Assembly (NCBI RefSeq): GCF_026342835.1
Contig: NZ_JAPEMI010000002.1
Coordinates: 1,302,001-1,366,000, forward strand
Length of the DNA: 64,000 bases
Direction of reading: 5' to 3'
From: Streptomyces sp. NBC_00154
GTDB lineage: Bacteria > Actinomycetota > Actinomycetes > Streptomycetales > Streptomycetaceae
Part shown: piece by piece, positions 44,019 to 53,434 of the stretch
Numbering within the stretch: the stretch's first letter is position 1
How the letters are laid out: the number at the start of each line of letters is the position of its first letter
Program-made: the position numbers and the translations under genes
The notes under the pieces: model-generated
Database searches by the model: none
Seen by the model: only the letters and a program-made list of their open reading frames with translations
What the model was told of the DNA's origin: nothing

Positions 44019-44252
44019 ATGACCAACGATGCTGAAGAGGCGTTCCACCCCACCCCCGTCGTCGTCCTCGGCGTCGTGCCGGACGACCCGCCGTACCGCA
44101 TGGTGGAGATCAACGGGGAAATGGCCGGGGCTGCCTACGACATGCTGGATGTGATCAGGCTGGCGCACCGGGCAGGGGTGACCGATGTCGACCTCGATGA
44201 TCCCGCGGTGGTGAGATGGGTCGGCGGAGCCAAGTACAAGTGGGTCCCCTGA
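44019..44252 (+). CDS. conserved hypothetical small protein
   Basis: A 77-residue acidic protein starting MTNDAEEAFHPTPVVVLGVVPDD (two blocks) and ending GGAKYKWVP. Conserved-looking segments are PYRMVEINGEMAGAAYDMLDV and IRLAHRAGVTDVDLDDP. I believe this is a common small streptomycete protein of unknown function. No ribosome binding site stands out before the ATG. Confidence 0.6.
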   Translation: MTNDAEEAFHPTPVVVLGVVPDDPPYRMVEINGEMAGAAYDMLDVIRLAHRAGVTDVDLDDPAVVRWVGGAKYKWVP

Positions 44253-44512
44253 AGGGGGCGGGTTCCTGACGTATCCGGCACACCGCTCTTCGCCCCTGGC
44301 GTCAGCACCTGGTCCAGGGTGTGCAGCCGAGCTCGTGCAAGGCGACGATGGAAGAGGGCCGGCCCGGGATGAACTGTGATGCGCTCTTTGGTTGGCCGTA
44401 GCGATGGTGAGGGCTCCACGGCCCCCAACGGCGCGCCGCCTGATGCGGGCGCGCCCGGCCGAACCTAGACTGACGAGCGCCCGAAAAGTCCTGAATCTGG
44501 AAGGTGTGGACC

Positions 44513-44587
44513 ATGGCCAAGCGAGGGAACAAGCGACGCGCCCGCAAGAAGAAGAAGGCCAATCACGGCAAGCGTCCCAACGCCTGA
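44513..44587 (+). CDS. 50S ribosomal protein bL37-like, 24 residues
   Basis: A tiny gene: ATG 44513 preceded by GGAAGG (44499-44504). The product starts MAKRGNKRRARKKK and ends ANHGKRPNA, half of it Lys/Arg. The ending NHGKRPNA and overall pattern match the 24-residue actinobacterial ribosomal protein bL37, first seen in mycobacterial ribosome structures. It binds 23S rRNA in the large subunit. A TAGACT box at 44466-44471 could be the -10. Its presence here, between IS-split genes, suggests either an extra copy or that the region is not purely accessory. Confidence 0.8.
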   Translation: MAKRGNKRRARKKKKANHGKRPNA

Positions 44588-44659
44588 GCCCGCCCAACAA
44601 TAGGCTTGTGAACCGCCTTCAGGACCCTTTGGAAGCTCTCGGCGCCGGGGCGGTCGCGT

Positions 44660-45230
44660 AGTCAGGCGGCGAAGGGCTCCGGCGTGCGGTCTGGCAGGAC
44701 GTCAACTTCCTGGCCGGCTTCGAATCCGACGAAGAGGTATCTGTACGTGCGGCCCCTGCGGGAGGCGAACTCGTCGACGCCGAGCACCCGCGGGGCCCGC
44801 GCCTGCGTCGGCGGTGACCTCACCGGTCCAGCAGTCGTCTGCGGCCTGCCATGAGGGGGATCTCCGGGCACAGCCGTTCACGCCGGGACGGCCGCCGAGC
44901 CCCATCGCGACTGTGTGGAGCCACCTCCTCAAACCGAGGCTCGAGCGTCCCCTGGTCGATCTGGACCCTGCCGACAGGCTCTGACCTCTACAGCGGCGGG
45001 GTTTCGGCTGGTTCGCCAACGTACTTGCCGCCACGGCGGCAACGTCCCCTGCCGCAGTCGGGCCGGCCCCGACGGGAGGCGCAGGGCTGCGTGGCCGGTT
45101 CGAAACGATCTACGCCGCTTCCGCAGTGAAGTCCGCGGACATGACCTGATCCGCATGCCTTCGCGCGATGGCAAGCCCACCGAGCTGCTGGTCATGAGGA
45201 GATCACTCCCGTGATCGGTCGACCTCAGTC
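44660..45230 (-). mobile_element. decayed ISL3-family transposase remnant
   Basis: Scattered minus-strand blocks typical of ISL3 transposases: a degraded N-terminal zinc-binding part (RPDCGRGR, RRGGKYVGEPAETPPL near 45000-45080) and the core start APRVLGVDEFASRRGRTYRYL with VDVLPDRTPEPFAA (44662-44790). Several frame changes and in-frame stops separate the blocks; the C-terminal half is absent. Ends not found. Confidence 0.65.
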
Positions 45231-45303
45231 GGTCACGTCGACCGGACCACCCCGTGGACGGCCGATCACTTCTCAAAGGGCCCGGCCGAGGAACACCGGC
45301 GTC

Positions 45304-45948
45304 TCAAGGTCTGGCTGAGCGCCTGGTCCTGGGGGAGGTGTCTGTCTGCGCGCCGTCGCGTGTCCAGCCGGATTCAAGGCGGTCGAGCAGGGTGTGGAAG
45401 GCAGCCGCCGCCCGGTCCCAGTCGCCGTCGGCGAGCGACCCGTAGAGCAGTCCGAGGATGGCGTCGACCACCAGGGTGGCCTCGTTCCGGGCGCGTTCGT
45501 CGGACATGTCGATGCGGACGAAAAGGGGGGTGAACAGATCCGTCCACTCGGTGATCAGGTCGCGCATGAGGGGCCCGTACCGGTCGGGGTGGAGCACACT
45601 GGCCGTCATCAATTCGAACTGGAGTGGCATAACGGCCCGGCGGTCCGGACTGTGGAACCCCTCCCACAGCTCTTCCAGGAGGCGCCGTAGGCCCGCCGCG
45701 TCCTCGGGGGCGTCGGCGGAGTTGCGTACATCGCGAAAGCGCAGGAGTGGGCGTCGGTCATCCAGGGACAGCGCCTCCGCGACCATGCGTTCCTTGGTGC
45801 CGAAGTAATAGAGGAGCATGCGGTCGCTGGTGCCCAGCTCCCGGGCCAGCGGGCGCAGGGACAGGCTCGCCAGTCCGTTGCGGAGCACGTACGAGCGGAC
45901 GCGGCGCAGCAGGTCCGCTCGTTTGGCTGGGTCGGCCGGCCGCGGCAT
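45304..45948 (-). CDS. TetR family regulator
   Basis: A 214-residue repressor starting MPRPADPAKRADLLRRVRSYV. The helix-turn-helix is at ~28-55 (LSLRPLARELGTSDRMLLYYFGTKERMV). The C-terminal ligand domain is helical without a recognised subgroup motif. It is divergent from the ATPase gene, with two GTAAC-type repeats between them, so it probably controls its own promoter and perhaps that gene. Ligand unknown. Confidence 0.87.
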   Translation of the reverse strand: MPRPADPAKRADLLRRVRSYVLRNGLASLSLRPLARELGTSDRMLLYYFGTKERMVAEALSLDDRRPLLRFRDVRNSADAPEDAAGLRRLLEELWEGFHSPDRRAVMPLQFELMTASVLHPDRYGPLMRDLITEWTDLFTPLFVRIDMSDERARNEATLVVDAILGLLYGSLADGDWDRAAAAFHTLLDRLESGWTRDGAQTDTSPRTRRSARP

Positions 45949-45989
45949 GAAGCCTCCTCGCCCCTGTCCGATTCATCCCGAGCTTTACC

Positions 45990-46031
45990 GTAACACCCGC
46001 TACGTGTATATTTAAATGTAACGATCGCTAC
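45990..46031. promoter_or_regulatory. paired operator candidates for the TetR gene
   Basis: Two related dyads, GTAACACCCGCTAC (45990-46003) and GTAACGATCGCTAC (46018-46031), are 28 bases apart. They flank an AT-rich TATATTTAAATG stretch that probably contains the divergent -10 regions. Confidence 0.7.
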
Positions 46032-46068
46032 GCAAACCGCCGGGCTTGCAGGGAAGGGACTGATCAGC

Positions 46069-46614
46069 ATGGCTGCCCAGGACGCCGCTCTCGGTAAGGC
46101 GGGTGTCTCCGAGGGCGCCCCGCCTTCGTGGTTCGCCCGCCAGCTGGCCCTGTGGTCGCATATCACGGAGCCCCTGCGGCCCCTGGGCGCTCCCCGCGCC
46201 CGGGCCACTGCCCGGGACGCGTCCTGGCCTCTGGCGCCGGAGCTGATCTCCGTCAGCCGCGCCCGCCGACTGGTGGTCGCACAAGTCGGCGAGTGGGGAC
46301 TGAACGAGCTGGCCGACACTGTTGAGCTGCTGGTCAGCGAATTGGTCACCAACGCCCTGTGTCACGCACGCGGCCCCGTGCGGCTCAATCTCCAGGTCCG
46401 CGGCTCGCATCTGCGGTGCGAGGTCGAGGACACCAACTCCGACGGGCCGGTACGCCGCACCGTCTGCGCCGACGCGGAGGGCGGGCGCGGCATGGAACTC
46501 CTCGACCTGCTCGCCGAATCCTGGGGCAGTTCCAGTACCGCCACCGGCAAGACCTTGTGGTTCGAACTGCCGCTTTCCGTACCCGCGCAGACCTGCCGGC
46601 CCGGCGGCCTCTGA
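46069..46614 (+). CDS. HATPase_c domain protein (anti-sigma-type kinase)
   Basis: A 181-residue ATP-binding protein of the GHKL fold. N box is LVSELVTNALCHA (~92-104), G1 is VEDTNSDGPVRR, and the G2-like GGRGMELLDLLAESWGSS follows. This is the RsbW/SpoIIAB-like class that is very abundant in Streptomyces and phosphorylates or sequesters anti-anti-sigma or sigma factors. No partner gene is adjacent. The first ~45 residues are unconserved. ATG 46069; divergent from the TetR gene. Confidence 0.85.
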   Translation: MAAQDAALGKAGVSEGAPPSWFARQLALWSHITEPLRPLGAPRARATARDASWPLAPELISVSRARRLVVAQVGEWGLNELADTVELLVSELVTNALCHARGPVRLNLQVRGSHLRCEVEDTNSDGPVRRTVCADAEGGRGMELLDLLAESWGSSSTATGKTLWFELPLSVPAQTCRPGGL

Positions 46615-46810
46615 GGCCCCGGAGGCGTCCTTGAGGGCTGGCCAGGAGGACGGCGATGGCGACCAGCATGCCAGCAAGGGCACGCGGCTTGCCGACCGGG
46701 CGAGGCGCTCTGCCGGGAGCAGCCCCTGAAGGAGGGTGCGCCATTCGCCCTGGAGGAGACGGTCCCGCTGGAGGGCGTGGTGCCCGAGCAGGGGCGGGCG
46801 GCGGTGGTAG

Positions 46811-47566
46811 TCAGAGGGCGCGGTCCAGGAGCGCCAACAGTGCGGTCCAGTGGCGCTTGTCCGCAGTGCTGTCGTAGGCGGCGGTGTCGGCCTGGGTGAA
46901 GCCGTGGTGCGCCCCCGGATAGATCTCGCTGTGGTGGCGTACGCCGGCTGCGGTGAGGGCCTCGTCGAGGCGGTTGACCTGCTCGGGAGGCAGCGAGGGG
47001 TCCTGATCGGCGTGGCCGAAGTACACCTCTGCGGTGATCCGGTCGGCGAGCAGGTGCGGGCTCTCGGGTGAGTCGGTGGCCAGACGGCCGCCGTGGAAGC
47101 AGGCCATGGCGGCGACCCGCTCCGGGTAGGTGCCGGCGGTGCGCAGGGCCAGGCGGGCGCCCATGCAGTAGCCCGTGATGCCGACCGGCCCGTCGGTGGT
47201 CAGGGGGCAGGCGGTCAGCCAGCGCAGATAGGCGTCTGCGTCGCGCATCGCCAGATCAGGTGTCAGTGAGTTCATGATCGGGCCGAGGCGCTCGAAGATC
47301 TCCGGGCGGCGGACCGGGTCGATGACGTCGGGCAGTTCGACCACCGGGGCCCGCCCATGGCGGTAGAAGACGTTGGGGGCCAGGACGGTGTAGCCGGCCC
47401 GGGCGAGACGGTCGGCCATTTTCTTCAGGTGAGGGCGGAGTCCGAAGGCGTCCATGTAGAGCAGGACCGCGGGGTGGGGACTGCTGTCGTCGGGGTGGGT
47501 CAGGTAGGCATCGGCGACGCCGTCCTGGGTGGGGATGTTCACCGATGTTCCGCGCACGGCAGTCAT
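46811..47566 (-). CDS. dienelactone hydrolase family protein
   Basis: A 251-residue alpha/beta hydrolase starting MTAVRGTSVNIPTQDGVADAY. The nucleophile is Cys134 in GYCMGARLAL, with the acid in HADQDPS (Asp187 or 189) and His220/221 in PGAHHGFT. This cysteine triad marks dienelactone hydrolases, which open the lactone in chlorocatechol breakdown, although many members act on other esters. The open frame continues upstream to 49297 without a stop, but the ATG, the family N-terminus and AGAGGAG upstream fix the start. Confidence 0.88.
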   Translation of the reverse strand: MTAVRGTSVNIPTQDGVADAYLTHPDDSSPHPAVLLYMDAFGLRPHLKKMADRLARAGYTVLAPNVFYRHGRAPVVELPDVIDPVRRPEIFERLGPIMNSLTPDLAMRDADAYLRWLTACPLTTDGPVGITGYCMGARLALRTAGTYPERVAAMACFHGGRLATDSPESPHLLADRITAEVYFGHADQDPSLPPEQVNRLDEALTAAGVRHHSEIYPGAHHGFTQADTAAYDSTADKRHWTALLALLDRAL

Positions 47567-48227
47567 GGGCGGTCTCCTCTCTCTTGCTGTTTCCCTCCGC
47601 GCTCGGGACAACGAGGGGGGTTTCGCGTGGCGGGCCAGTGGGGCGGGTGTCACCAGTGGGGCGGGTGTCAGGATGAAGGGGTATCGGCGATGCGTCGGAA
47701 GGGTGCGGGCGAGCTCTGTTGTCGACGGACCGACCCCGTTCGTCAACCGACCCCTTGGCCGGACAGATCCCTCGGATGTACTCGGGCGCTCAGTGCTTCT
47801 CGCCGGTTGAGCTATTAGCCCTGCTCTGCACGGTCCGCTCGACGTCCTTGCGGCCCAGGCACTCGTCCCTCCCGTATGGCGTGATCGCATCCTGAATATC
47901 GCGTGCGAGATCGCGCCACGCGCACCAAGCCGTCTTCCGTGGTGTGTGCCACGACAACAAATGCTAGGTCGCCGTGGCAGGCCGTTCAGGTGTGCCTTCC
48001 CACGGATGACGCGAATGCTGCGGTGCGTGTACGCCAGTAGAGCTCCTGGTCTCCATGTCCCCCTGGCGCGACACGGTGCCGCTGAAGGCGGTGTCCTCGG
48101 AGGGACGTACAACCCAGCAGGCCGGCATCTGCGATCACCCTCGACGTGATCGCACCGACCAGGCCCACCCGCACTCCGGACACACGGGCAGTGGCGGTGC
48201 AAGGGGAGACCCACTCCGAGCGATGCA
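47567..48227. other. intergenic region
   Basis: About 660 bases of decayed-looking sequence. Open minus-strand frames are long because of base composition, but no domain was recognised. Confidence 0.4.
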
Positions 48228-48260
48228 CCCTTACGCCCGTGGCCGGCGCGGGCGTAAGGG
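48228..48260. terminator. terminator hairpin
   Basis: A perfect 12-bp stem (CCCTTACGCCCG at 48228-48239, complement 48249-48260) with a 9-base loop. It lies just past the 3' end of the lipase remnant. Confidence 0.7.
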
Positions 48261-48289
48261 CATTTACCGCACCGGGATGGGGGAACTCC

Positions 48290-49325
48290 GGTCGAGGGAC
48301 CGATCCGGTGGGTCGCAGGTAGCCGGGCCAGCGCTGTAGCGGCATCGTCCAGCAGTTGGAGGTGGCTTCCTTGCCCGAGAGGCGGTCGGTCAGCCAGGAC
48401 ACCGCGTCGCCCTGGTCGGTGATGAGAGGCACGAGATGGTTGGTGAGGAGCTTGTCGCCGAGGTTGGGCGGCCTCGTAGGTGATGTTGCCGCCCTTGCGG
48501 CACCGGTCCACGGCCAGTTGGCGGGCCTGCTTGTGGGGAACGATGTCGTCCTGAATGCCGATTGCCAGGCGTACCGGGCCGGCGGGTTTGAGTGTGCCGA
48601 TGCGCTGCTTGTCGAGAGCGGCCTGCGCCCGGGAGTCGGCTGCGATGATGTCGCCGATGGACTTGCCGCTGGTGGTCCATTTGGTGCTCTTGGTGAATCC
48701 GTAGCCGAAGATTGCATCGCCGACACACATGGTCGATGCGTCCTTCAGCGCGGCCCTGCCAGTGGTGTTGATGTTGGCCTCGACGATGTTCCGCAGGTCA
48801 GGGTCGGCCTGGGCGAAGCCGTTGATCGACCAGGCCAGCGCGCCGGCCAGGGCGCTGCCGTCGATGCCCTTCATGGCCGAGGTCAGGTCGGCGGGTGGCG
48901 CGTCGGCGTAGGTACCGGCCAGTTTGACCTCAGGCGCGTACGAGGGCTGCAGCTCGGCGGCCGCGGTGCTGGCCCCTCCGCCCTGGCTGTAGCCGTACAG
49001 GCCGACGCGTGAATCGGGGGTGATCGACGCTCCTGGCACGGCGCGCGCAGCGCGCGCTGCGTCCAGCAGGGCCTGCCCCTGGTCGAGGCGGTTGACGTAG
49101 GTATGGAGCCGGTCGGTGACGCCGAGGCCGACGTAGTCGGTGACGACTACCGCGGCACCGGTGGAGAGGAGGCGGTAGATCGCCAAGTCCTCGTAGCCGA
49201 CCGACACCGTCTCGCCGCTCAGGGTGAGCGGGTACTGCAGCGCCAGCGAGGGTGCGCACTGGTCGCCCTGGCCCATGGTGCCCGAGGCCACCACCACCAG
49301 CGGCCTGGGCCGGTAAGTTAGGCTA
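48290..49325 (-). pseudogene. secretory lipase gene, truncated and frameshifted
   Basis: The frame starts mid-domain with LTYRPRPLVVVASGTMGQGDQCAP, lacking the signal peptide and ~100 residues. It continues through the nucleophile VGLYGYSQGGGAS and FGYGFTKSTKW. At about 48470 (after GGNITYEA) the family sequence jumps frame and continues as PNLGDKLLTNHLVPLITDQGD and SNCWTMPLQRW. It is therefore broken twice. The intact family (LIP-type, alpha/beta fold) is secreted and hydrolyses lipids. Confidence 0.8.
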
Positions 49326-49334
49326 CGGTAACTA

Positions 49335-49661
49335 TTGCTTCAGGCAACCACGTCCGCCTGTGCGCCTTGCGCCGACGCGGCCCTGGCCGGTGTCGTGGAG
49401 GCCGCGCACCTTCCGCCCGTGCCGACCGGTGCGGACCGCGCCTGGTACCTCCGCGCGATCGCGGCCGTGGACCCGCGCATCGTCGAGGACGAGGACAAGG
49501 CGATCGATGCCGGCCGAAATCAGTGCTCGGCGCTTTCAGCCGGGGGCGCCAAGATGGATTGGTCAGCCGCGCAGCGATTCGGGAACGACGCGAGGCCGCT
49601 CACGAACGCGCGGGGCAAGCAGTTGAACGCCGCTCTGCGAGGCTCGCTCTGCCCGGAGTGA
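49335..49661 (+). pseudogene. 5'-truncated DUF732-like secreted protein
   Basis: The frame opens abruptly at the junction with the lipase remnant (TTG 49335, MLQATTSACAPCADAALAG). The later part (IAAVDPRIVEDEDKAIDAGRNQCSAL, AAQRFGNDARPLTNARGKQLNAALRGSLCPE) has the two-cysteine layout of small secreted DUF732-like domains. No signal peptide is left. It may be a fragment left by the rearrangement that also truncated the lipase. Family call moderate. Confidence 0.45.
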
Positions 49662-49971
49662 CGTTGTCCGCCGCTACCGAACTGCGATCTTGCCGAAGCG
49701 GTCCCGGCGTGCCCGAAAGCGGCCGTCACGAACGCCTCGTCACCCACCCACTGGATGGCGGGGCGTTTCTGATCCCCGGACACCGGCCACGGCGCTGGGG
49801 CGGCCTGCGGTGAGTGGGCGGTGCGGTGCTGCTGACGCGGCCCACTCGGTCGACCGCTGCAGGACGGGTGCAGGCAACAAGGGTGGCGTTGGCGCCGACC
49901 TGACCTGCAGCGATGATTTCCTGAACGGCACAGGGCGATCCGGGACGAACACCGGCCTCACTGCACAGTGC
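49662..49971. other. intergenic region
   Basis: About 310 bases; nothing recognised. Confidence 0.35.
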
Positions 49972-51240
49972 CTAATGTGCTCGGTGCGACACGCTTGCTT
50001 CTCGGCTGTGCAACGCGAAGTCCGCGCGGACGACCGCACCGGATTGCAACAGCTTCTGATGGACCAGCGGGTTCCGGCCGACGGACGAGACCACAATGCG
50101 GAGGTACCCCTCAGGGAGTCCGGTCGCGGCGTACGCCCCGTGTTCGTTGGTCGTGGTACGCACCAGTTGCCGCCCCTTGGTATCCATGACGGTCACCGCG
50201 GCGCCGCGGACGGGCTGCTGCTCGGAGTCGTGGACGGTGCCGACCAACGTCGGTATCGGCTCGCCGAAGTGGTGACGGTGGACGGGGAGCGCGGTGGGTG
50301 TCGGCATCTCCAACGCCGGGTCCTCCACCGGGAGTTCCTCGATCTCCTCCTCGCCTTCGGTGTACCGTCCCGCGGCCCTGCGGTGCCGCAGCCAGGCGTC
50401 GAGGCCCAGCAGGGCGACGCCCGCGGTGATCCACGCGCACAGAACCAGGACGGGCTTGAGCACCCCCGGCCCCGTCGAAGTACAGGACTCCACGCAGGGC
50501 ATCGACCGCGTTGGCCATGCACGTGCTGGAAGAACGTCGGCAGCATCGAAGCGGGCGCCACGCCGCCGCTGGTGGGGATGCTCAGCACGATGAACAGGCC
50601 CATACCCACCGCGGGGAAGAACCGCCTGGCGAAGGGGGCCAGGCCTGAGGAGGAGACGGCCACGGCCATGGTGAGAAGGAAGGAGATCGCCATGGCGGAG
50701 GGGGCAGCGGGTATGTAGCCCAGCCCCGCACCGATCAGGTTGCCGACGACGCTGAACAGGGCGGCGGCACCTGCGATCGTCAGCAGTTTCCTGCGTCGGC
50801 TGAAGGTCACCGCACGCAGCAGCGTCGTCGCGAGAATGTAGCCGGGGACGCTCCAGGCAATCCCGAAATAGACCAGGGTCGAGCCCAGCAGGTCCTTGTT
50901 CGCGGTGGGTGCCACGTCATCGACCTTGAGCCGCTGGTGGCTCCGGACGGCGACTTCGGTGAACACATTGCGCAGCACCAGCTCGAGCGACATCCCGTTG
51001 GCCTTGGCCACGTACAGCACCGGATGCGGGCTGTCGGCGGCGAAGCCCGCCGCCGCATCCCGGTCCAGCACCGCCTGCCGGCCCGCCCGGCTGTCGGTCA
51101 CCGCCGTTACGTCGAAACCGCCGGGGTACTGCCGCTGCAGCCGGCTGTCGATCCTCCGCTCGATGGTTGGATCCGCGACCACCACCTTCACGTGGTGCCG
51201 CGGCGCTTCGGCATCGGTGACCACCTCGATGACCTGTCCG
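49972..51240 (-). pseudogene. YhgE/Pip-like (DUF3533) membrane protein gene, multiply frameshifted
   Basis: From about 51240 leftwards the frame reads HHVKVVVADPTIERRIDSRLQ, then four or five membrane helices (TLVYFGIAWSVPGYILATTLL, AALFSVVGNLIGAGLGYIP, AMAISFLLTMAVAVSSSGL). Near 50525 and again near 50465 the family sequence changes frame: FFQHV, then ANAVDALRGVLYFDGAG, then GVLKPVLVLCAWITAGVALL. A C-terminal carboxypeptidase-regulatory-like beta domain (PTLVGTVHDSEQQPVRGAAV) ends at 49972. The start is also missing. Non-functional. Confidence 0.75.
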
Positions 51241-51432
51241 GCATCCCGGCGACGCGTAGGGCTCCGACTGATCTCCCACGAGATCGCTGACCGTGACCCG
51301 GGCCTGCTCCAGGGCATCGGCCCGCCGCAGCCGTCGAAGCGGAGCGACACCCGGGGGAGTGGGGGTGGAACTGTGCGGAGCCCCGCGCCGGTGCCGCCGA
51401 CATGGTCAGCACGTGAATTCGGGGCGCAGCCG

Positions 51433-52347
51433 TCAGGGGAGCTGGTCGAGCAGTTCCTGACGGTGTGCGGTGGCCCACGAGGCGAGATGGATGGGTTCGC
51501 GGCCGAGCAGGTCCTGGACCGTGCTGGTGGTGACCGCGGAGTAGTCCATGCGGCCCTCGTAGGTCTGTCGCGCCCAGATCAGTGTGCTGGCCGCGTAGGC
51601 GGCGTCCATGTTGGCCGGCGCGGTGTCCAGCCCGGCCTCGATCATGCGCATCAGATCGTCCGGGGTCATGACCAGCGCGGGGATCTCCTGCCCGAGGGCG
51701 GCGGAGAGGACCTCGGCCACCTCGGCGCCGTTGAGGAGATCGGCGGACAGGTAGTAATCCTTGCCCGCATGCGTGTCGGGGCCTTCGGCCAGGACCTTGG
51801 CCACGACCGCGGCGATGTCGTCGTTGGCGACCCAGCCGACCTGCTTGTCGCCCATCGGCCACACCATCTGGCCGTCGCGCAGCCGGTTGATGCCCAGGAG
51901 GTTCTCCATGAACACGTGCGGATGCACATTCGCCCAGGCCAGGTTGGAGCCGGCGATGTAACGCTCCACCAGCTCGTGCCACGCGAAGTGCGGGTCCGTG
52001 GAGCGCTTGTCGCTGAACACGCCCAGGTGCACCACGAAGCTGACGCCGGCGTTCTCGGCGGCGTCCACCAGAGTCTTGGTTTGGTGGTTCATCGCCGAGG
52101 TGTAGCCGGCCATCAGGAATACCCGGTCGATGGCCTCCAGCGCGCCGGGGAAGGTGTCGGGGTCATCGAGATCGATGCGGACCGCTTCCTTCCCTTCCTT
52201 GATCCACTGCTCGACGGTCGCCTCGCTGCGTGAAGCGCGCACCGGGACCGCCTGGCCGGGTGTCGCCTCCAGCGTCTTCACGACCGCCGCTCCGGTGCGG
52301 CCGGTGGCCCCGAGGATCAGTACCCGCGGGGTGTCTGTGTTCCCCAT
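51433..52347 (-). CDS. NmrA-like NAD(P)-binding protein
   Basis: A 304-residue atypical short-chain dehydrogenase starting MGNTDTPRVLILGATGRTGAA. The nucleotide-binding motif is GATGRTGAAVV. The middle (FLMAGYTSAMNHQTKTLVDAAENAGV, VVHLGVFSD) and NLAWANVHPHVFMENLL match NmrA/NAD(P)H-azoreductase-like proteins. Such proteins sense redox state or reduce quinones. The longer start at 52377 is inside the operator and unlikely. Divergent from a TetR gene across a perfect 26-bp dyad. Confidence 0.87.
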   Translation of the reverse strand: MGNTDTPRVLILGATGRTGAAVVKTLEATPGQAVPVRASRSEATVEQWIKEGKEAVRIDLDDPDTFPGALEAIDRVFLMAGYTSAMNHQTKTLVDAAENAGVSFVVHLGVFSDKRSTDPHFAWHELVERYIAGSNLAWANVHPHVFMENLLGINRLRDGQMVWPMGDKQVGWVANDDIAAVVAKVLAEGPDTHAGKDYYLSADLLNGAEVAEVLSAALGQEIPALVMTPDDLMRMIEAGLDTAPANMDAAYAASTLIWARQTYEGRMDYSAVTTSTVQDLLGREPIHLASWATAHRQELLDQLP

Positions 52348-52364
52348 CCGTATCTCCCTAGCTT

Positions 52365-52390
52365 CATACGAAAGCAATCACTTTCGTATG
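52365..52390. promoter_or_regulatory. operator between NmrA and TetR genes
   Basis: CATACGAAAG (52365-52374) and CTTTCGTATG (52381-52390) form a perfect 10-bp dyad with a 6-base spacer, 18 bases before the NmrA start and 60 before the TetR start. Confidence 0.82.
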
Positions 52391-52449
52391 ACGCGATAGT
52401 GGTCGCTGTCGTATGCTCTGTCAAGTTGGTGAGAGACCGGAGGAGAAAC

Positions 52450-53082
52450 GTGCGTACCTGGGCCGAGAACGACCCCAAAGCGCGCCTGATGGCGCGCAAG
52501 CGCGAGGCGATCATCAACGCTGCCCTCGCGGCCTTCCTCGAAGAGGGGTACGGCGGAAGCTCGGTCAACCGCATCGCCGCGAGCGCAGGTGTGTCCATCA
52601 CCACCCTGTACCGGCACTTCGACAGCAAGGACGACCTCTTCGTCGCCGTCATCCAGGAGGCCTGCGACACCTCCGCGCAGACCTCGGACCCGCAATGGCT
52701 GAACCTGCCGCCCCTGGAAGGCCTGGCGGAAGCGGGCTGCGAGCTTCTACAACACATCATGTCCGAACAACAGTTGGCGCTGTTCAGAGTGGTGACCCGG
52801 GACGCGCAGCGCTTCCCCGAACTCGGCCGCCGCTACCAACAGGAGATTCTCGGCGACCGCATTACCCTGTTCACGCGACACCTGTCCCACTGGCCGGCGG
52901 AACTCCGCTCCAAGGTCAGCGACCCCGCGCGGGCCGCGCACGTCTTCTCCGCCCTGCTGCAGGCGGAGATCATGGACACGGCTCTGCTCGGGGGACCGGT
53001 CCCCGACACCGCCGCCATCCGCATCCGCTCCCAAGAGGCTGCGAACGACCTGCTGATCCTCGTCGAGGCCGGACGGCTGTGA
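52450..53082 (+). CDS. TetR family regulator
   Basis: A 210-residue repressor from GTG 52450 (VRTWAENDPKARLMARKREAI), with GGAGGAG 5 bases upstream; the longer frame to 52399 would begin near the operator. The helix-turn-helix spans ~40-62 (SSVNRIAASAGVSITTLYRHFDSKDDL). The C-terminal region (LRLVTRDAQRFPELG-like FRVVTRDAQRFPELGRRYQQ) matches the TetR_C_7/AefR-like group. It is divergent from the NmrA gene and the perfect dyad between them indicates joint control. Confidence 0.88.
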   Translation: MRTWAENDPKARLMARKREAIINAALAAFLEEGYGGSSVNRIAASAGVSITTLYRHFDSKDDLFVAVIQEACDTSAQTSDPQWLNLPPLEGLAEAGCELLQHIMSEQQLALFRVVTRDAQRFPELGRRYQQEILGDRITLFTRHLSHWPAELRSKVSDPARAAHVFSALLQAEIMDTALLGGPVPDTAAIRIRSQEAANDLLILVEAGRL

Positions 53083-53434
53083 GCCGACGAGGGGCTCGGC
53101 CTTGGTGACTTAGCGTTACCTGGGGCGGTGGTCGACGTTCGGGACGGGCGCGGAAGCGGCCTCGGCATGCGGGAGAGCGAAGCCGACCGGGGCCGCGTTC
53201 CTGCGGGAGGCAGCCTGTCCTCCCCGGGATTCCTTCCTTCGTCCAGGACGTGCGTACTCACTGGACGGTGATCTCCAAGGCGTGCCCCTGCCGACTCGGC
53301 GAGGAATGCACCCTGTGTCCGTCTGCTCGGCGAGGGCGGCCTGTAGCCGAATCGCTCGGACCGGTGCATGGCCCGCCCGGTAGGCCCTGCTATTCGGTTG
53401 TTGATTGCTGCTGGCCCCGGCACGATGGCCGATC
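53083..53434. other. intergenic region
   Basis: About 350 bases; no gene recognised. CGTTACCTGGGG at 53111-53122 resembles the end of the insert at 53776 (CGTTATCTCGGG) and may be related debris. Confidence 0.35.

Noticed and set aside
46811..49297. One 828-codon minus-strand frame as a lipase-dienelactone hydrolase fusion
   Set aside because: The lipase sequence shifts frame near 48470, about 850 bases of unrelated sequence separate the parts, and the hydrolase has its own ATG and ribosome binding site.
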